NCBI RefSeq assembly: GCF_016839145.1
Contig: NZ_CP069302.1
Location: 124,001 to 188,000 of the forward strand
DNA: 64,000 nt
Source of the DNA: Shinella sp. PSBB067
GTDB taxonomy: Bacteria; Pseudomonadota; Alphaproteobacteria; Rhizobiales; Rhizobiaceae
Direction: 5' to 3'
Part shown: in pieces, positions 54,076 through 62,811 of the stretch
Numbering within the stretch: position 1 is the stretch's first letter
Layout of the letters: every line of letters starts with the position of its first letter
Position numbers and translations under genes: made by a program
Notes under the pieces: model-generated
The model's input: the letters and a program-made list of their open reading frames with translations, nothing else
What the model was told of the DNA's origin: nothing
Databases searched by the model: none

Positions 54076-54869
54076 ACACGCTGCTGCAACGGCTCTATTT
54101 CTGCCTGATCGGCCTGTTCCTTTCGCTGCCGATCATCGTCGTCGCCGGCGTCTCGGTGAACGAGAAGCAGACGCTCGCCTTCCCGCCGCAGGGTTTTTCG
54201 CTCGGCTGGTACGGCGAGATCTTCGCCAATGTCGAATGGCGCAACGCCCTTTTCGCCTCGATCACGCTCGCCGCGCTCTCCGCCGCCGTGGCGCTCCTGA
54301 TTGCGCTTCCGCTCGCCTGGTTCCTCTGGCGGCGCGATGCGCCCTGGGCGAGCATCTTCCAGCTGCTCGGCATCGCGCCCTTCACGCTGCCGCCGGTCAT
54401 CACCGCGCTCGGCCTCCTCACCTTCTGGGCGACGACGGGCTTCTACGGCCAGCCGGCGACCGCCGTCATCAGCCATGCCATCTTCTTCGTGACGCTGCCG
54501 CTGGTGACGCTCTCGCTTGGCTTCTCCTCCATCGACCGCTCGCTGGTGGAGGCGGCCGCGACGATGGGGGCGGACGACCGCACGATCTTCCGCACGGTGG
54601 TCCTGCCGCTGATCCTGCCCTATCTCATCTCCGGCTATGCCTTCGCCTTCGTCCTGTCGCTCAACGAATATATCGTGGCCTACATGACGATCGGCTTCAC
54701 GATGGAGACGCTGCCGATCAAGATCTTCAACGCTCTGCGTTACGGCTATACGCCGACGATGGCCTCGGTCACGATCCTCTTCGTGGCGATCGCCGCCGTC
54801 ATCTTCGGCCTCGTCGCGCGCTTCGGCGACCTGCCGAAGCTGCTCGGCGCCATGTCGTCGCGGGATTGA
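54072..54869 (+). CDS. PotC-like ABC transporter permease
   Basis: 265-residue permease with six helices; EAA loop VEAAATMGADDRTIFRTVVLPLI (about residues 158-180). The N-terminus NTLLQRLYFCLIGLFLSLPIIVVAGVSVNEKQTLAFPPQGFS includes the conserved phenylalanine-proline pair found in PotC-type proteins. Overlaps the preceding permease by four bases. The last transporter gene; a nitrilase-family gene starts 45 bases later. Confidence 0.92.
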   Translation: MNTLLQRLYFCLIGLFLSLPIIVVAGVSVNEKQTLAFPPQGFSLGWYGEIFANVEWRNALFASITLAALSAAVALLIALPLAWFLWRRDAPWASIFQLLGIAPFTLPPVITALGLLTFWATTGFYGQPATAVISHAIFFVTLPLVTLSLGFSSIDRSLVEAAATMGADDRTIFRTVVLPLILPYLISGYAFAFVLSLNEYIVAYMTIGFTMETLPIKIFNALRYGYTPTMASVTILFVAIAAVIFGLVARFGDLPKLLGAMSSRD

Positions 54870-54913
54870 GAGCGCTCCGGTCTGCGGAGCTGCAAGGGAG
54901 AACAGGAAAAGAC

Positions 54914-55696
54914 ATGCGGATCGCTGCCCTTCAGATGCATGCAATCGCCGGCGACGGCGAGGCCAATCTCCAGCGCATCGCCGCCGCGGCCGTCGATGCG
55001 GCCTCGGCCGGCGCAAAGCTGCTGATCGTTCCGGAACTGGCCGTCACCGGTTACGGCGCCGGCGAGGATGCCCTGACGAGGCTCGCCTCGCCCGCGACCG
55101 GCGACGTGCCGGCGCGCCTCAGCGCCATCGCCAGGGACAACAAGCTCGCCATCGTCGCGGGGTTCGCCGAGCAGGAGGGCACGCTGATATACAACAGCGC
55201 GCTCTTCACCGACGGCATCGGCACGAACGCGGTCTATCGCAAGTCCCATCTTTATGGCGACTACGAGCGGAATGTTTTCCGGCCCGGCGTTCCCGCCTCC
55301 GTCCTGGTGGAACTGGGCGGTATCCGGCTCGGCATGCTGATCTGCTACGATGTCGAGTTCCCGGAAAACGTCCGGCGCCTCGCACTGGCCGGCGCCGATC
55401 TCGTCGTCGTTCCGACCGCGCTGCCGAAGGGGTCTTCCGGCACCTTCATCGCCAACCACATGATCCAGGTCCGCGCCTTCGAGAACCAGGTCTTCGTCGC
55501 CTATATCGACCATTGTGGCGCCGACGACCGTTTCACCTATGCCGGCTTCTCGCGCATCGCAGCGCCCGACGGCACGCTTCTCGCCGAGGCGCCCGCAGAG
55601 GGCGAGACCCTGCTCTTTGCGGAAATCCGGCCCGAGGACTATGCGAAATCGCGGTCGGAAAACACCTATCTCGCCGATCTCGGCCGCCCGGCCTGA
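54914..55696 (+). CDS. Carbon-nitrogen (nitrilase-superfamily) hydrolase
   Basis: 260-residue nitrilase-superfamily amidase. The catalytic triad is visible: E41 (VPELAVTGYG), K110 (YRKSHLYGDYE) and C144 (LICYDVEFPE). The fold and length match amidases of the NAD synthase/aliphatic-amidase type. Its position after the PotABCD-like genes suggests it cleaves an imported amide or N-carbamoyl compound to a free amine. It ends at a hairpin that separates it from the convergent amidohydrolase gene. The exact substrate is open. Confidence 0.9.
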   Translation: MRIAALQMHAIAGDGEANLQRIAAAAVDAASAGAKLLIVPELAVTGYGAGEDALTRLASPATGDVPARLSAIARDNKLAIVAGFAEQEGTLIYNSALFTDGIGTNAVYRKSHLYGDYERNVFRPGVPASVLVELGGIRLGMLICYDVEFPENVRRLALAGADLVVVPTALPKGSSGTFIANHMIQVRAFENQVFVAYIDHCGADDRFTYAGFSRIAAPDGTLLAEAPAEGETLLFAEIRPEDYAKSRSENTYLADLGRPA

Positions 55697-55697
55697 C

Positions 55698-55728
55698 CAT
55701 CCGACGCCGCGCGTCGCGGCGGCGGATG
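55698..55728. terminator. Hairpin between convergent operons
   Basis: CATCCG (55698-55703) pairs with CGGATG (55723-55728), with an inner GCCGC / GCGGC stem (55706-55710, 55716-55720) after a two-base internal bulge. It lies between the nitrilase stop (55696) and the amidohydrolase stop (55732) and can end both. No T-tract. Confidence 0.65.
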
Positions 55729-55731
55729 ACG

Positions 55732-57402
55732 TCATGCCTGGTAGGTGATCCGGCCGTCGCAGATCGTGGTCACGGGGCGGATCTGCGCAAGGTCCGCGAC
55801 GTCGGCCGCTTCCACATCCGCCGAAAGCACGACGATGTCGGCGAGGTAGCCGGGTTTCAGCACGCCCTTACGGTCCTCCATGAACTCGACCCAGGCGCTG
55901 GTCCGCGTATAGGCGGCCAGCGTTTCGTGCAGCGACAGCCGTTCGTCCTTCATGCCGTCCTTCCAGGCGGTGCGCGTCATGGCGCACTGGATGCAATGCA
56001 TCGGATCGAGCGGGGAGACCGGCCAGTCGGTGGCGAAGACGATCGGCGCGCCGGCATCCACCAGCGTGCGCCAGGCGAATGCGTAGGGCCAGCGGCTTTC
56101 GCCGATATAGGAGAGGTAGGGCTCCAGCGGCAGGCCGGCGCTGCCGGGCGGATGGGTCGGCTGCATGGAGGCGACGGTGCCGAGCGCCTTGAAGCGCGGG
56201 ATGTCGTCGGGATGCACGACCTCGATATGCTCGACGCGGTTGCGGCTGTCGCGCGTGCCGTTGGCCCTGATGGCCGCCTCGTAGCCGTTCAGTACCATGC
56301 GCACCGCGCCGTCGCCGATGGCGTGCACGGCGACCGGCAGGCCGAGGCGGTCGGCGGCGATGGCGATCTCGTCGAAATGCGCCTGCGAGAACAGCGGCTC
56401 GCCCTTCCAGCCGGGCTGGTGGCTGTAGTCGTCGACGAAGACGGCGGTGCCCGATTCCGTCACGCCGTCCATGAAGAGCTTGACGAAATCCGAGCGCAGG
56501 CGGTCCGTGTCGAAGCGTTCGCGCCAGGCGGCAGCCTTGGTCTGAAGGTCCGAGAGCGGCATGAAGTTCTTCATGTGGAAGGGCATGCGCACGCGCACGG
56601 GAAGGCCTGTCGTCTTCTCGATCTCGTCCAGCATTTCGAGCTGGTAGAGGCTGCCGTCCATGTTCTGCAGCGAGGTGATGCCGAGCGAGGCGACATAGGC
56701 GAGACCCTCCTTGAGGATATCGATGTCGCCGGCGCGCTCCTCCGCCGTCACATGGTCCGGATCGCCGCCGGTGCCGACGCCGAGCATCTCGCGCCCGCCC
56801 GTCTCGCCGAGCGCGGAGACGGGGCGGATGGCGTTGCTCTCGCGCAGTTCCCCGGTGGCAAGGCCGTCCTCGCCCATGACGATCTCGTTGCCGACGCCGA
56901 CATCGCGGCCTTCCAGGATGCCACCCAGTTCGAGCGCAAGCGTGTTGGCCCAGGCGGTGTGATGGTCGGGCGCGAAGATCAGCACCGCGCGATCCGGCAG
57001 GATGCGGTCGAGGTGATGGCGCGTCACGCGCTCGTCGTCGGAGAGGATCGTGTAGTCGGCGTGCTGGGCGATCAGCAGCCGGCGTTCGGGATATTGCGCC
57101 GCATAGTCCTGCAAGGCCCTTTCCAGCGCACTGAAGCCCTTGAGGCCCATCAGCGAGAGCTCGCGCAGTTCGGCCGAGCCGCCGAAGATGTGCATGTGCG
57201 CCTCGTTGAAGCCGGGCAGGACGGTGCCGCCCCTCGCGTCGATGACATGGGTGTCGGGGCCTGAATAGGCGTCGATCTGCGCCTCGGAACCGACGGCCAG
57301 GATGCGGTTGCCGGCGATGGCGACCGCGCCGGCACGCGGGTTCGCCTCATCCATCGTCAGCACCCGCGCGTTGCGGATGATGAAGCTCGCTTCGGTCTGC
57401 AT
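55732..57402 (-). CDS. Amidohydrolase family 3 protein (YtcJ-like)
   Basis: 556-residue amidohydrolase. Metal ligands H69 and H71 in GFNEAHMHIFGG, the middle histidine in HAIGDGAVR, and the FATDWPV aspartate are present; the family pattern is that of the YtcJ-like periplasm- or cytosol-localised hydrolases that cleave amides, formamides or guanidine-type groups. The ATG at 57402 follows GGGG by about eight bases; the longer frame is noise. It is the last gene of the unit starting at 62555, after a serine hydrolase gene. The substrate is unknown but probably delivered by the adjacent importer. Confidence 0.88.
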   Translation of the reverse strand: MQTEASFIIRNARVLTMDEANPRAGAVAIAGNRILAVGSEAQIDAYSGPDTHVIDARGGTVLPGFNEAHMHIFGGSAELRELSLMGLKGFSALERALQDYAAQYPERRLLIAQHADYTILSDDERVTRHHLDRILPDRAVLIFAPDHHTAWANTLALELGGILEGRDVGVGNEIVMGEDGLATGELRESNAIRPVSALGETGGREMLGVGTGGDPDHVTAEERAGDIDILKEGLAYVASLGITSLQNMDGSLYQLEMLDEIEKTTGLPVRVRMPFHMKNFMPLSDLQTKAAAWRERFDTDRLRSDFVKLFMDGVTESGTAVFVDDYSHQPGWKGEPLFSQAHFDEIAIAADRLGLPVAVHAIGDGAVRMVLNGYEAAIRANGTRDSRNRVEHIEVVHPDDIPRFKALGTVASMQPTHPPGSAGLPLEPYLSYIGESRWPYAFAWRTLVDAGAPIVFATDWPVSPLDPMHCIQCAMTRTAWKDGMKDERLSLHETLAAYTRTSAWVEFMEDRKGVLKPGYLADIVVLSADVEAADVADLAQIRPVTTICDGRITYQA

Positions 57403-57418
57403 CTGCGTTTCCCCGCTT

Positions 57419-58600
57419 TCAGATCGCCCGGCGGCAGAGCGCGCGGAAGAAGGTGAACATGTCCTGGTTCTCCTCGTCGCCGAGCGGCTCGGGCTGGGAG
57501 GAGAGCTTGACGATGACGGTCTCGGTGCTCGGATCGACATAGAGCCACTGGCCGTGGATACCGATGGCGCAGAACGCGCCGTCGGCTTCGCCCGACTGGT
57601 ACCACTGGCTGCGATAGCGCCCGTTCGGCAGGTCGACATTGCGGCCCTGCTGCCAGGCCTCCCGGTCGCCGTTCTCCTGCATGTCGCGGATCCAGCCTTC
57701 CGGAACGATCTGCCGGCCGTTGCGCACACCGTGGTTGCGCAGGAGCTCGCCAAGGCGGGCAAGGTCGCGGGCGGTCACGGAAACGCCGCCGGCGGTGCGC
57801 GGCGTGCCGATGGCGTCCACCGTGATGTCGGCATTGCCCCTGGCACCCATCGGCTTCCAGAGGAGGTCGGAGGCAAGGTCCGCGAGGCGGGCACCCGTCA
57901 CGCGCTCGATGACGACGCCGATGAGGTCGGCGTTCGGCGAGGCGTAATAGAACGGCCCGCCATGCGGCCGCTCGGCCTTCTTCAGGGTCAGCAGGAAGGA
58001 GGCGAGCGTCTCGGGCTCGGCGTCCTTCAACGGCGGGTTCCACAGCATGGCGCGGCGGTAGCGCGCGAAGGCGCCGTGGGGGTCGAGATAGGCTTCCTCG
58101 AAATCGAGGCTGACGCGCATGTCCAGCACGTCGCGGTAGGTGCAGTCGCCATAGACGCTGCCCTTCGCCTCCGGGAGGTAGCCGGTAACGGGCCGGTCGG
58201 GATCGATGAGGCCTTCCGCCTCCAGGATGCCGGAGATGACAGCGGTCAGCGACTTGGAGATGGAGAAGACGAGATGCGGCGCGTTCGGATCGGCATGCGG
58301 GGCATAGTATTCCGCCGCGATCTCGCCCCGCCGCATCAGCACGAAGGCGTCGGTATGGGCGAATTCGAGGAAGGCGCGGGCGTTCGGCGCGCCGGCAAGG
58401 CCGGTCTCCATCGCCGCGTCGAAGAAGGCGTCGCTGGCAAGCGGCGCCTCCGCCACCGGGGCTTCTGCGGCGATCACCGCCGTCGGCACGAGGTCGCGCA
58501 CGTTCTGGAAGGTCCAGCGGCTGTAGGGGGCGATGCGCCAGTTGGCGAGGGTGACGTCGGCGCGGGCAAAGCCGTGCCTGTCCTTGAAGGTCCTGATCAT
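57419..58600 (-). CDS. Serine hydrolase of the beta-lactamase/esterase fold
   Basis: 393-residue class C-like serine hydrolase. S113-x-x-K116 in VFSISKSLTA is the nucleophile motif and YYASPNAD (about residues 218-225) the second active-site motif. No signal peptide is visible, so it is probably cytosolic. It may be an esterase, amidase or transacylase rather than a resistance enzyme. It follows the binding-protein gene after a hairpin and is 16 bases before the amidohydrolase gene, so both hydrolases probably act on the imported compound. Confidence 0.87.
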   Translation of the reverse strand: MIRTFKDRHGFARADVTLANWRIAPYSRWTFQNVRDLVPTAVIAAEAPVAEAPLASDAFFDAAMETGLAGAPNARAFLEFAHTDAFVLMRRGEIAAEYYAPHADPNAPHLVFSISKSLTAVISGILEAEGLIDPDRPVTGYLPEAKGSVYGDCTYRDVLDMRVSLDFEEAYLDPHGAFARYRRAMLWNPPLKDAEPETLASFLLTLKKAERPHGGPFYYASPNADLIGVVIERVTGARLADLASDLLWKPMGARGNADITVDAIGTPRTAGGVSVTARDLARLGELLRNHGVRNGRQIVPEGWIRDMQENGDREAWQQGRNVDLPNGRYRSQWYQSGEADGAFCAIGIHGQWLYVDPSTETVIVKLSSQPEPLGDEENQDMFTFFRALCRRAI

Positions 58601-58617
58601 GAAAAATCCAGCCGAAG

Positions 58618-58644
58618 CGCGGGAAGGCGCATGGCCTTCCCGCG
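58618..58644. other. Intercistronic hairpin after binding-protein gene
   Basis: Perfect 11-bp stem CGCGGGAAGGC (58618-58628) / GCCTTCCCGCG (58634-58644) with a five-base loop, between the binding-protein stop (58678) and the serine hydrolase start (58600) on the minus strand. It is a further case of a strong hairpin placed after an importer binding-protein gene in this window. Confidence 0.72.
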
Positions 58645-58677
58645 TCGGGCTGTCCTCGTATTACGCGGCCATGCCGC

Positions 58678-59718
58678 TTACTTCTGCAGTTCGGTCCAGA
58701 TCTTGGTGTAGAGCTGCTGCACCTCCGGCTCGCAGCTCGCGAGGAATTCGCCCGCCGACTGGAATTCCGCCGGAACGACCAGCTCGGGCGCCGACTGCAT
58801 TTCGGCCGGCAGGAACTTTTCCGAGCCCTTGATGCCGTTGGCATATTTGGCGAAGGCCGAGATCAGCGCGGCGTTTTCCGGGTCCATGATGAAGTTCATG
58901 AACAGCTTGGCGTTCTCGGTGTTCTTGGCATCCTTCAGGATCGCGATGCTGTCCATGAAGTAGGGGAAGCCTTCCTTCGGATAGCCGAACTTGATGTCGG
59001 GGTTCTTCAGACGCGAGCGCATGATGGCGCCGTTCCAGTAATAGACCCCGGCATAGTCGCCGGCAGGCAGCTTCTCCGTCACGCTGTAGTCCATGGCGAG
59101 CCACTTCGACTTCGCCTCGACCAGCTTGTCGCGGACCTTGCGCAGCACCTCCTTGTCCATGGTGCACCATTCGCCGCCGAAATACTTGATCGTGGCGAAG
59201 AGGACGTCGTTCATTTCCGGCGCGACGTTGATCTTGCCGACGAGTTCTTCCGGCGGATCGAGGAAGATGGCGGAGGTGTTGATGTCGCCCTTGTAGACCG
59301 AGCTGTTGACGCCGATGCCCGTCAGGCCCCACTGCCACGGAACGGTATAGTGGCGGCCCGGATCCCAGGGAACGTCAACCCAGCGCTCGTCGACATTCTT
59401 GAAATTCTCCATCTGGTCGGGGCGGGCTTCCTGCAGGAGGCCTTCCTTGACCCATATCTGGACGTAGTTGGCCGAGGGCACGACGATGTCGAAGCCGTGG
59501 CCGCCGGCGCGAACCTTGGCGAGGGCGGTGTCGTTGGAATCGTAGTCGGTGACGGTCACCTTGACGTCGAACTTCTGTTCGAACTTCTTGACGAGCTCGG
59601 GGTTGGTATAGTCACCCCAGTTGAAGATGTTGAGCTCGCCGGCGGCCGATGCGGCGTTCGCGAATGCCAGCGCGGCGATCGCCGTCGTGGCCGTCGTTAT
59701 CATCCATTTCGTTTTCAT
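58678..59718 (-). CDS. PotD/PotF-like polyamine-type substrate-binding protein
   Basis: 346-residue periplasmic binding protein. Residues 1-26 are a signal peptide (MKTKWMITTATTAIAALAFANAASAAG). Mature protein begins ELNIFNWGDYTNPELVKKFEQKFDVKV, a hallmark of PotD/PotF, and has DIVVPSANYVQIWVKEGLL and VPWQWGLTGIGVNSSVYKGD. The conserved aspartate/tryptophan residues of the amine pocket are present. It follows the permease gene by three bases, then a strong hairpin separates it from two hydrolase genes. Polyamine or related amine likely, but not proved. Confidence 0.92.
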   Translation of the reverse strand: MKTKWMITTATTAIAALAFANAASAAGELNIFNWGDYTNPELVKKFEQKFDVKVTVTDYDSNDTALAKVRAGGHGFDIVVPSANYVQIWVKEGLLQEARPDQMENFKNVDERWVDVPWDPGRHYTVPWQWGLTGIGVNSSVYKGDINTSAIFLDPPEELVGKINVAPEMNDVLFATIKYFGGEWCTMDKEVLRKVRDKLVEAKSKWLAMDYSVTEKLPAGDYAGVYYWNGAIMRSRLKNPDIKFGYPKEGFPYFMDSIAILKDAKNTENAKLFMNFIMDPENAALISAFAKYANGIKGSEKFLPAEMQSAPELVVPAEFQSAGEFLASCEPEVQQLYTKIWTELQK

Positions 59719-59720
59719 TC

Positions 59721-60536
59721 TCAGTTCCTCTCTGTGGCCTGTTTTCTGTTGATGAAGAAGAAGATCACGACGAGCGCGGTCGAAAGCGCAAGGAAGACCG
59801 TGGCGATGGCGTTGATCTCGGGCGAGGTCTCGCGCCGGAGCTGCCCGAGCATGTAGGTCGGCAGGGTGTCCTGCCCGCCGGACTTCACGAATTCCGTGAT
59901 GACGACGTCATCGAGCGAAATGACGAAGGCGAGCATGAAGCCCGCGATGACCGCCGGGCGCAGCAGCGGCAGCGTCACATGGCGGAAAGTCATCCAGGGC
60001 GTGGCGTAGAGGTCGGCGGCCGCCCGCTCCAGCGTCAGGTCCATGCTTTCGAGGCGGGCGCGGATCGGCAGATACGCGAAGGGGATGCAGAAGGCGGTGT
60101 GGGCGGCGATCAGGTAGCCGAGGCCGGAATAGCCGGTCCAGACCTTGATCCGCGAGAAGACGATCAGGAGCGCGACGGCCGTCACGATTTCCGGCACCAT
60201 CAGCGGCTGGTTGATGAGCGCATATTTGAAGGTGAGGCCACGATAGGGCTCGGTGCGCGTCGTCGCGAGCGCCGCCATCGTGGCCGCGACCGTTGCCAGG
60301 AACGCGGCCCATATCGCGATGATCAGCGAGCGCATCGCCGCATCCTGGACAGCCGCGTTCTGCCAGGCCGTGACGAACCAGCGCGTCGAGAAGCCGTCCC
60401 ACCGCGAGAGCGAATCGGCGCCGTTGAAGGAATAGATGACCAGCGCGCCGATCGGCAGGTAGAGCGCGAAGAAGGTGAAGAGGGTGACGAGCCCGAAGCC
60501 GGGCTGGGCGCGGACGTCGAAGCGCGATCTAAGCAT
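59721..60536 (-). CDS. PotC-like ABC transporter permease
   Basis: 271-residue permease with six helices. The N-terminus LRSRFDVRAQPGFGLVTLFTFFALYLPIGALVIYSF and the EAA loop ERAAADLYATPWMTFRHVTLPLL (about residues 166-188) identify the PotC type. Start 60536 with GGAGG seven bases upstream; a longer start at 60569 is less likely. Its start overlaps the end of the previous permease by eight bases. Followed by the binding-protein gene. Confidence 0.92.
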   Translation of the reverse strand: MLRSRFDVRAQPGFGLVTLFTFFALYLPIGALVIYSFNGADSLSRWDGFSTRWFVTAWQNAAVQDAAMRSLIIAIWAAFLATVAATMAALATTRTEPYRGLTFKYALINQPLMVPEIVTAVALLIVFSRIKVWTGYSGLGYLIAAHTAFCIPFAYLPIRARLESMDLTLERAAADLYATPWMTFRHVTLPLLRPAVIAGFMLAFVISLDDVVITEFVKSGGQDTLPTYMLGQLRRETSPEINAIATVFLALSTALVVIFFFINRKQATERN

Positions 60537-61452
60537 GGCCGGCGCCTCCCCGCGAGGCGTTGCGCACATAGACGATCAGCGCCACCATCACCAGCGCCAT
60601 CAGCGTGATCGACATCGCGGCCCCGAGCGGCCAGTTGCGGCCCGACCCGAACTGCATCTCGATGAGGTTGCCGAGCATCATGTTCTTGCCCCCGCCGAGG
60701 ACGCGCGGAATGACATAGGCGCCGAGCGAGGGGATGAAGACGAGGATCGAGCCGGCGACGAGGCCAGGCTTGACCAGCGGGATGACGATGCGCCGCAGAA
60801 CCTGGAAGCGCGTCGCGTAAAGGTCGTACCCGGCCTCCACCAGGCGGAAATCCAGCTTCTCGATCGAGGCATAGAGCGGCAGCACCATGAGCGGCAGATA
60901 GACATAGGTCATGCCGAGGAGGTTGGCGGTGTCGGTATACATGATCTGCAAGGGGCTTTTTATCACGCCGAGCCAGATCAGCGCGTTGTTGAGCAGGCCC
61001 TCGTTGCGGATGACCTGCTGCATCGCGAAGGTGCGGATGAGCAGATTGGTCCAGAACGGGATCGTGACCAGGAAGACCCAGATCTCGCGGGTATGCGGCG
61101 GGCGGGTCGCGATGAAATAGGCGGTCGGAAAGCCGAGAAGAAGCGTAAGAAGGGTCGTGAAGAACGAAAGCTGGATCGAGCGCCAGATGATCGACAGGTG
61201 CGCATCGGCAAAGCCCAGCGTGTCGTCGAATATGTCGCGCTGGAAGAACACCGAGGTCCAGCCGTCCAGCGAGAATTCCCCGAACCGAACGTCGCCATAG
61301 TCGCCCTTCGCCATGAAGGAATAGAGCAGCATGACGAAAAGCGGCCCGACCGCCGCGAAGAAGATGATGGCAAGGGCCGGCGTGCTCAGCAGCCAGCGGG
61401 AGCGTATGTCCTTTTTCCGCGCCGCCAGGGCGGCCTGCTGGGCGCCGTTCAT
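60529..61452 (-). CDS. PotB-like ABC transporter permease
   Basis: 307-residue six-helix permease. It starts MNGAQQAALAARKKDIRSRWLLSTPALAIIFFAAVGPLFVMLLYSF; the EAA loop is VEAGYDLYATRFQVLRRIVIPLV (about 210-232). It begins two bases after the ATPase stop and overlaps the next permease by eight bases. The residues TNLLIRTFAMQQVI and TYVYLPLMVLPLYA match PotB. Part of the amine-type importer whose other genes are the ATPase, the PotC-like permease and the binding protein. Confidence 0.92.
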   Translation of the reverse strand: MNGAQQAALAARKKDIRSRWLLSTPALAIIFFAAVGPLFVMLLYSFMAKGDYGDVRFGEFSLDGWTSVFFQRDIFDDTLGFADAHLSIIWRSIQLSFFTTLLTLLLGFPTAYFIATRPPHTREIWVFLVTIPFWTNLLIRTFAMQQVIRNEGLLNNALIWLGVIKSPLQIMYTDTANLLGMTYVYLPLMVLPLYASIEKLDFRLVEAGYDLYATRFQVLRRIVIPLVKPGLVAGSILVFIPSLGAYVIPRVLGGGKNMMLGNLIEMQFGSGRNWPLGAAMSITLMALVMVALIVYVRNASRGGAGHA

Positions 61453-61454
61453 CG

Positions 61455-62555
61455 TCAGTCCCTCAGAATCTGGGCGACGTCGTCGCTGAAGTCGATGCCG
61501 ACCGCGTCGTCCTTGGAGAAGCCGCAATGGCCGCTGCGGGCGTTCTGCTGGCGGACCATGAAGGCCTTGCCGTCGTCGAGGCGGATGTGGAGATGCGTAT
61601 CGGTGCCGAGGTAGACGATCTCGTGGACGGTGCCGTTCAGGACCGAGCCGGGCGAGGGCGCGCCGACGCGGGCATGCTCGGGGCGCACGACGATGGTGAC
61701 CTTGCCGTCCGGCTTGAGGTCGGCGGGGTAGGTCGCGGAGATCTCCGCGCCCGAGGAAAGCCGCACGCGGGCTGTGTTTCCGGAGACGGACACGACGTCG
61801 GCCTCCAGGAAATTCGTCTCGCCGATGAAATCGGCGACGAAGCGTTCGGCCGGGCGGTCGTAGATGTCCCAGGGCGAGCCGACTTGACGGACCGTGCCCG
61901 TCGACATGACGGCGATGCGGTCGGACATGGTGAGAGCTTCTTCCTGGTCGTGCGTGACGAAGACGAAGGTGATGCCGGTTTCGAGCTGCAGGCGCTTGAG
62001 TTCCATCTGCATGGACTTGCGCAGCTTGAGGTCGAGTGCGGAAAGCGGCTCGTCGAGCAGCAGCACCTTCGGCCGGGGCGCCAGCGCCCGGGCGAGGGCC
62101 ACGCGCTGCTGCTGCCCGCCGGAAAGCTGCGTCACCGGATTGTCGCCGCGCCCTTCGAGGTGCACGAGCTTCAGCATGTCCCTGACGACGGACTCGATAT
62201 CCGCTTTCGCCTTGCCCAGCATCTTCAGGCCGAAGCCGATATTCTCGGCGACCGTCAGATGCGGGAACAGGGCATAGTTCTGGAAGACCGTATTGACCGG
62301 CCGCTGGTTCGGCAGCAGGCGGGAAATGTCCGTTCCGTCGAGGAGGACCTGCCCTTCCGTAGGCAGCTCGAAACCGGCGATCATCCTGAGGAGGGTGGTC
62401 TTTCCGCAGCCCGACGGGCCGAGGAGGGTGAAGAATTCGTTCGGGCGAATATCCAGCGTGACATCGTCGACGGCCTGGAAGTTGCCGAACCATTTCTTGA
62501 TGCCATGCATGCCGATGGCGCCGCCATGGGCCGCGGTCGTGCGCGTCTCAGTCAT
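61455..62555 (-). CDS. PotA-like ABC transporter ATPase
   Basis: 366-residue ATPase with Walker [10 protein letters not shown] at 46-54, Q-loop [25 protein letters not shown], Walker [16 protein letters not shown] and [10 protein letters not shown]-terminal TOBE domain ([12 protein letters not shown], about 275-360) is typical of PotA. First gene of the operon (62555 to 55732). The start with [10 protein letters not shown] follows GGGGAACCG; the longer frame upstream is noise. Likely regulated by the divergent GntR protein through the palindromes at 62661-62692. Confidence 0.94.
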   Translation of the reverse strand: MTETRTTAAHGGAIGMHGIKKWFGNFQAVDDVTLDIRPNEFFTLLGPSGCGKTTLLRMIAGFELPTEGQVLLDGTDISRLLPNQRPVNTVFQNYALFPHLTVAENIGFGLKMLGKAKADIESVVRDMLKLVHLEGRGDNPVTQLSGGQQQRVALARALAPRPKVLLLDEPLSALDLKLRKSMQMELKRLQLETGITFVFVTHDQEEALTMSDRIAVMSTGTVRQVGSPWDIYDRPAERFVADFIGETNFLEADVVSVSGNTARVRLSSGAEISATYPADLKPDGKVTIVVRPEHARVGAPSPGSVLNGTVHEIVYLGTDTHLHIRLDDGKAFMVRQQNARSGHCGFSKDDAVGIDFSDDVAQILRD

Positions 62556-62660
62556 CGGTTCCCCGTTGTTCGACCGGCGCCCGAGCTTCCTCCGCCCGGA
62601 CCGCCGGCTATCCTCTGTCCGGCCGCTGGTCACGGCTCTCATGTGATAGGCTTGACTTGC

Positions 62661-62692
62661 TTATGATCACAACAAATCATAATTTGATCAAA
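62661..62692. promoter_or_regulatory. Two adjacent palindromes between GntR gene and importer operon
   Basis: TTATGAT (62661-62667) / ATCATAA (62676-62682) around eight bases, immediately followed by the perfect palindrome TTTGATCAAA (62683-62692). They lie in an AT-rich patch within the 256-bp gap (62556-62811) and overlap plausible promoter elements on both strands (for example TTGACT at 62652-62657). FadR-type GntR regulators bind such short dyads; binding is inferred. Confidence 0.7.
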
Positions 62693-62811
62693 TCTGTAAA
62701 GGGCGATTTTGGGCTTTGGGGATTTATCCGTCCTGGGTGCAAATACCCGGAAATTCAGCCCTGGGACGATAAGCCCGCGCAGGAGCGGGAGAGCACGGGG
62801 AGGATTTCAGC

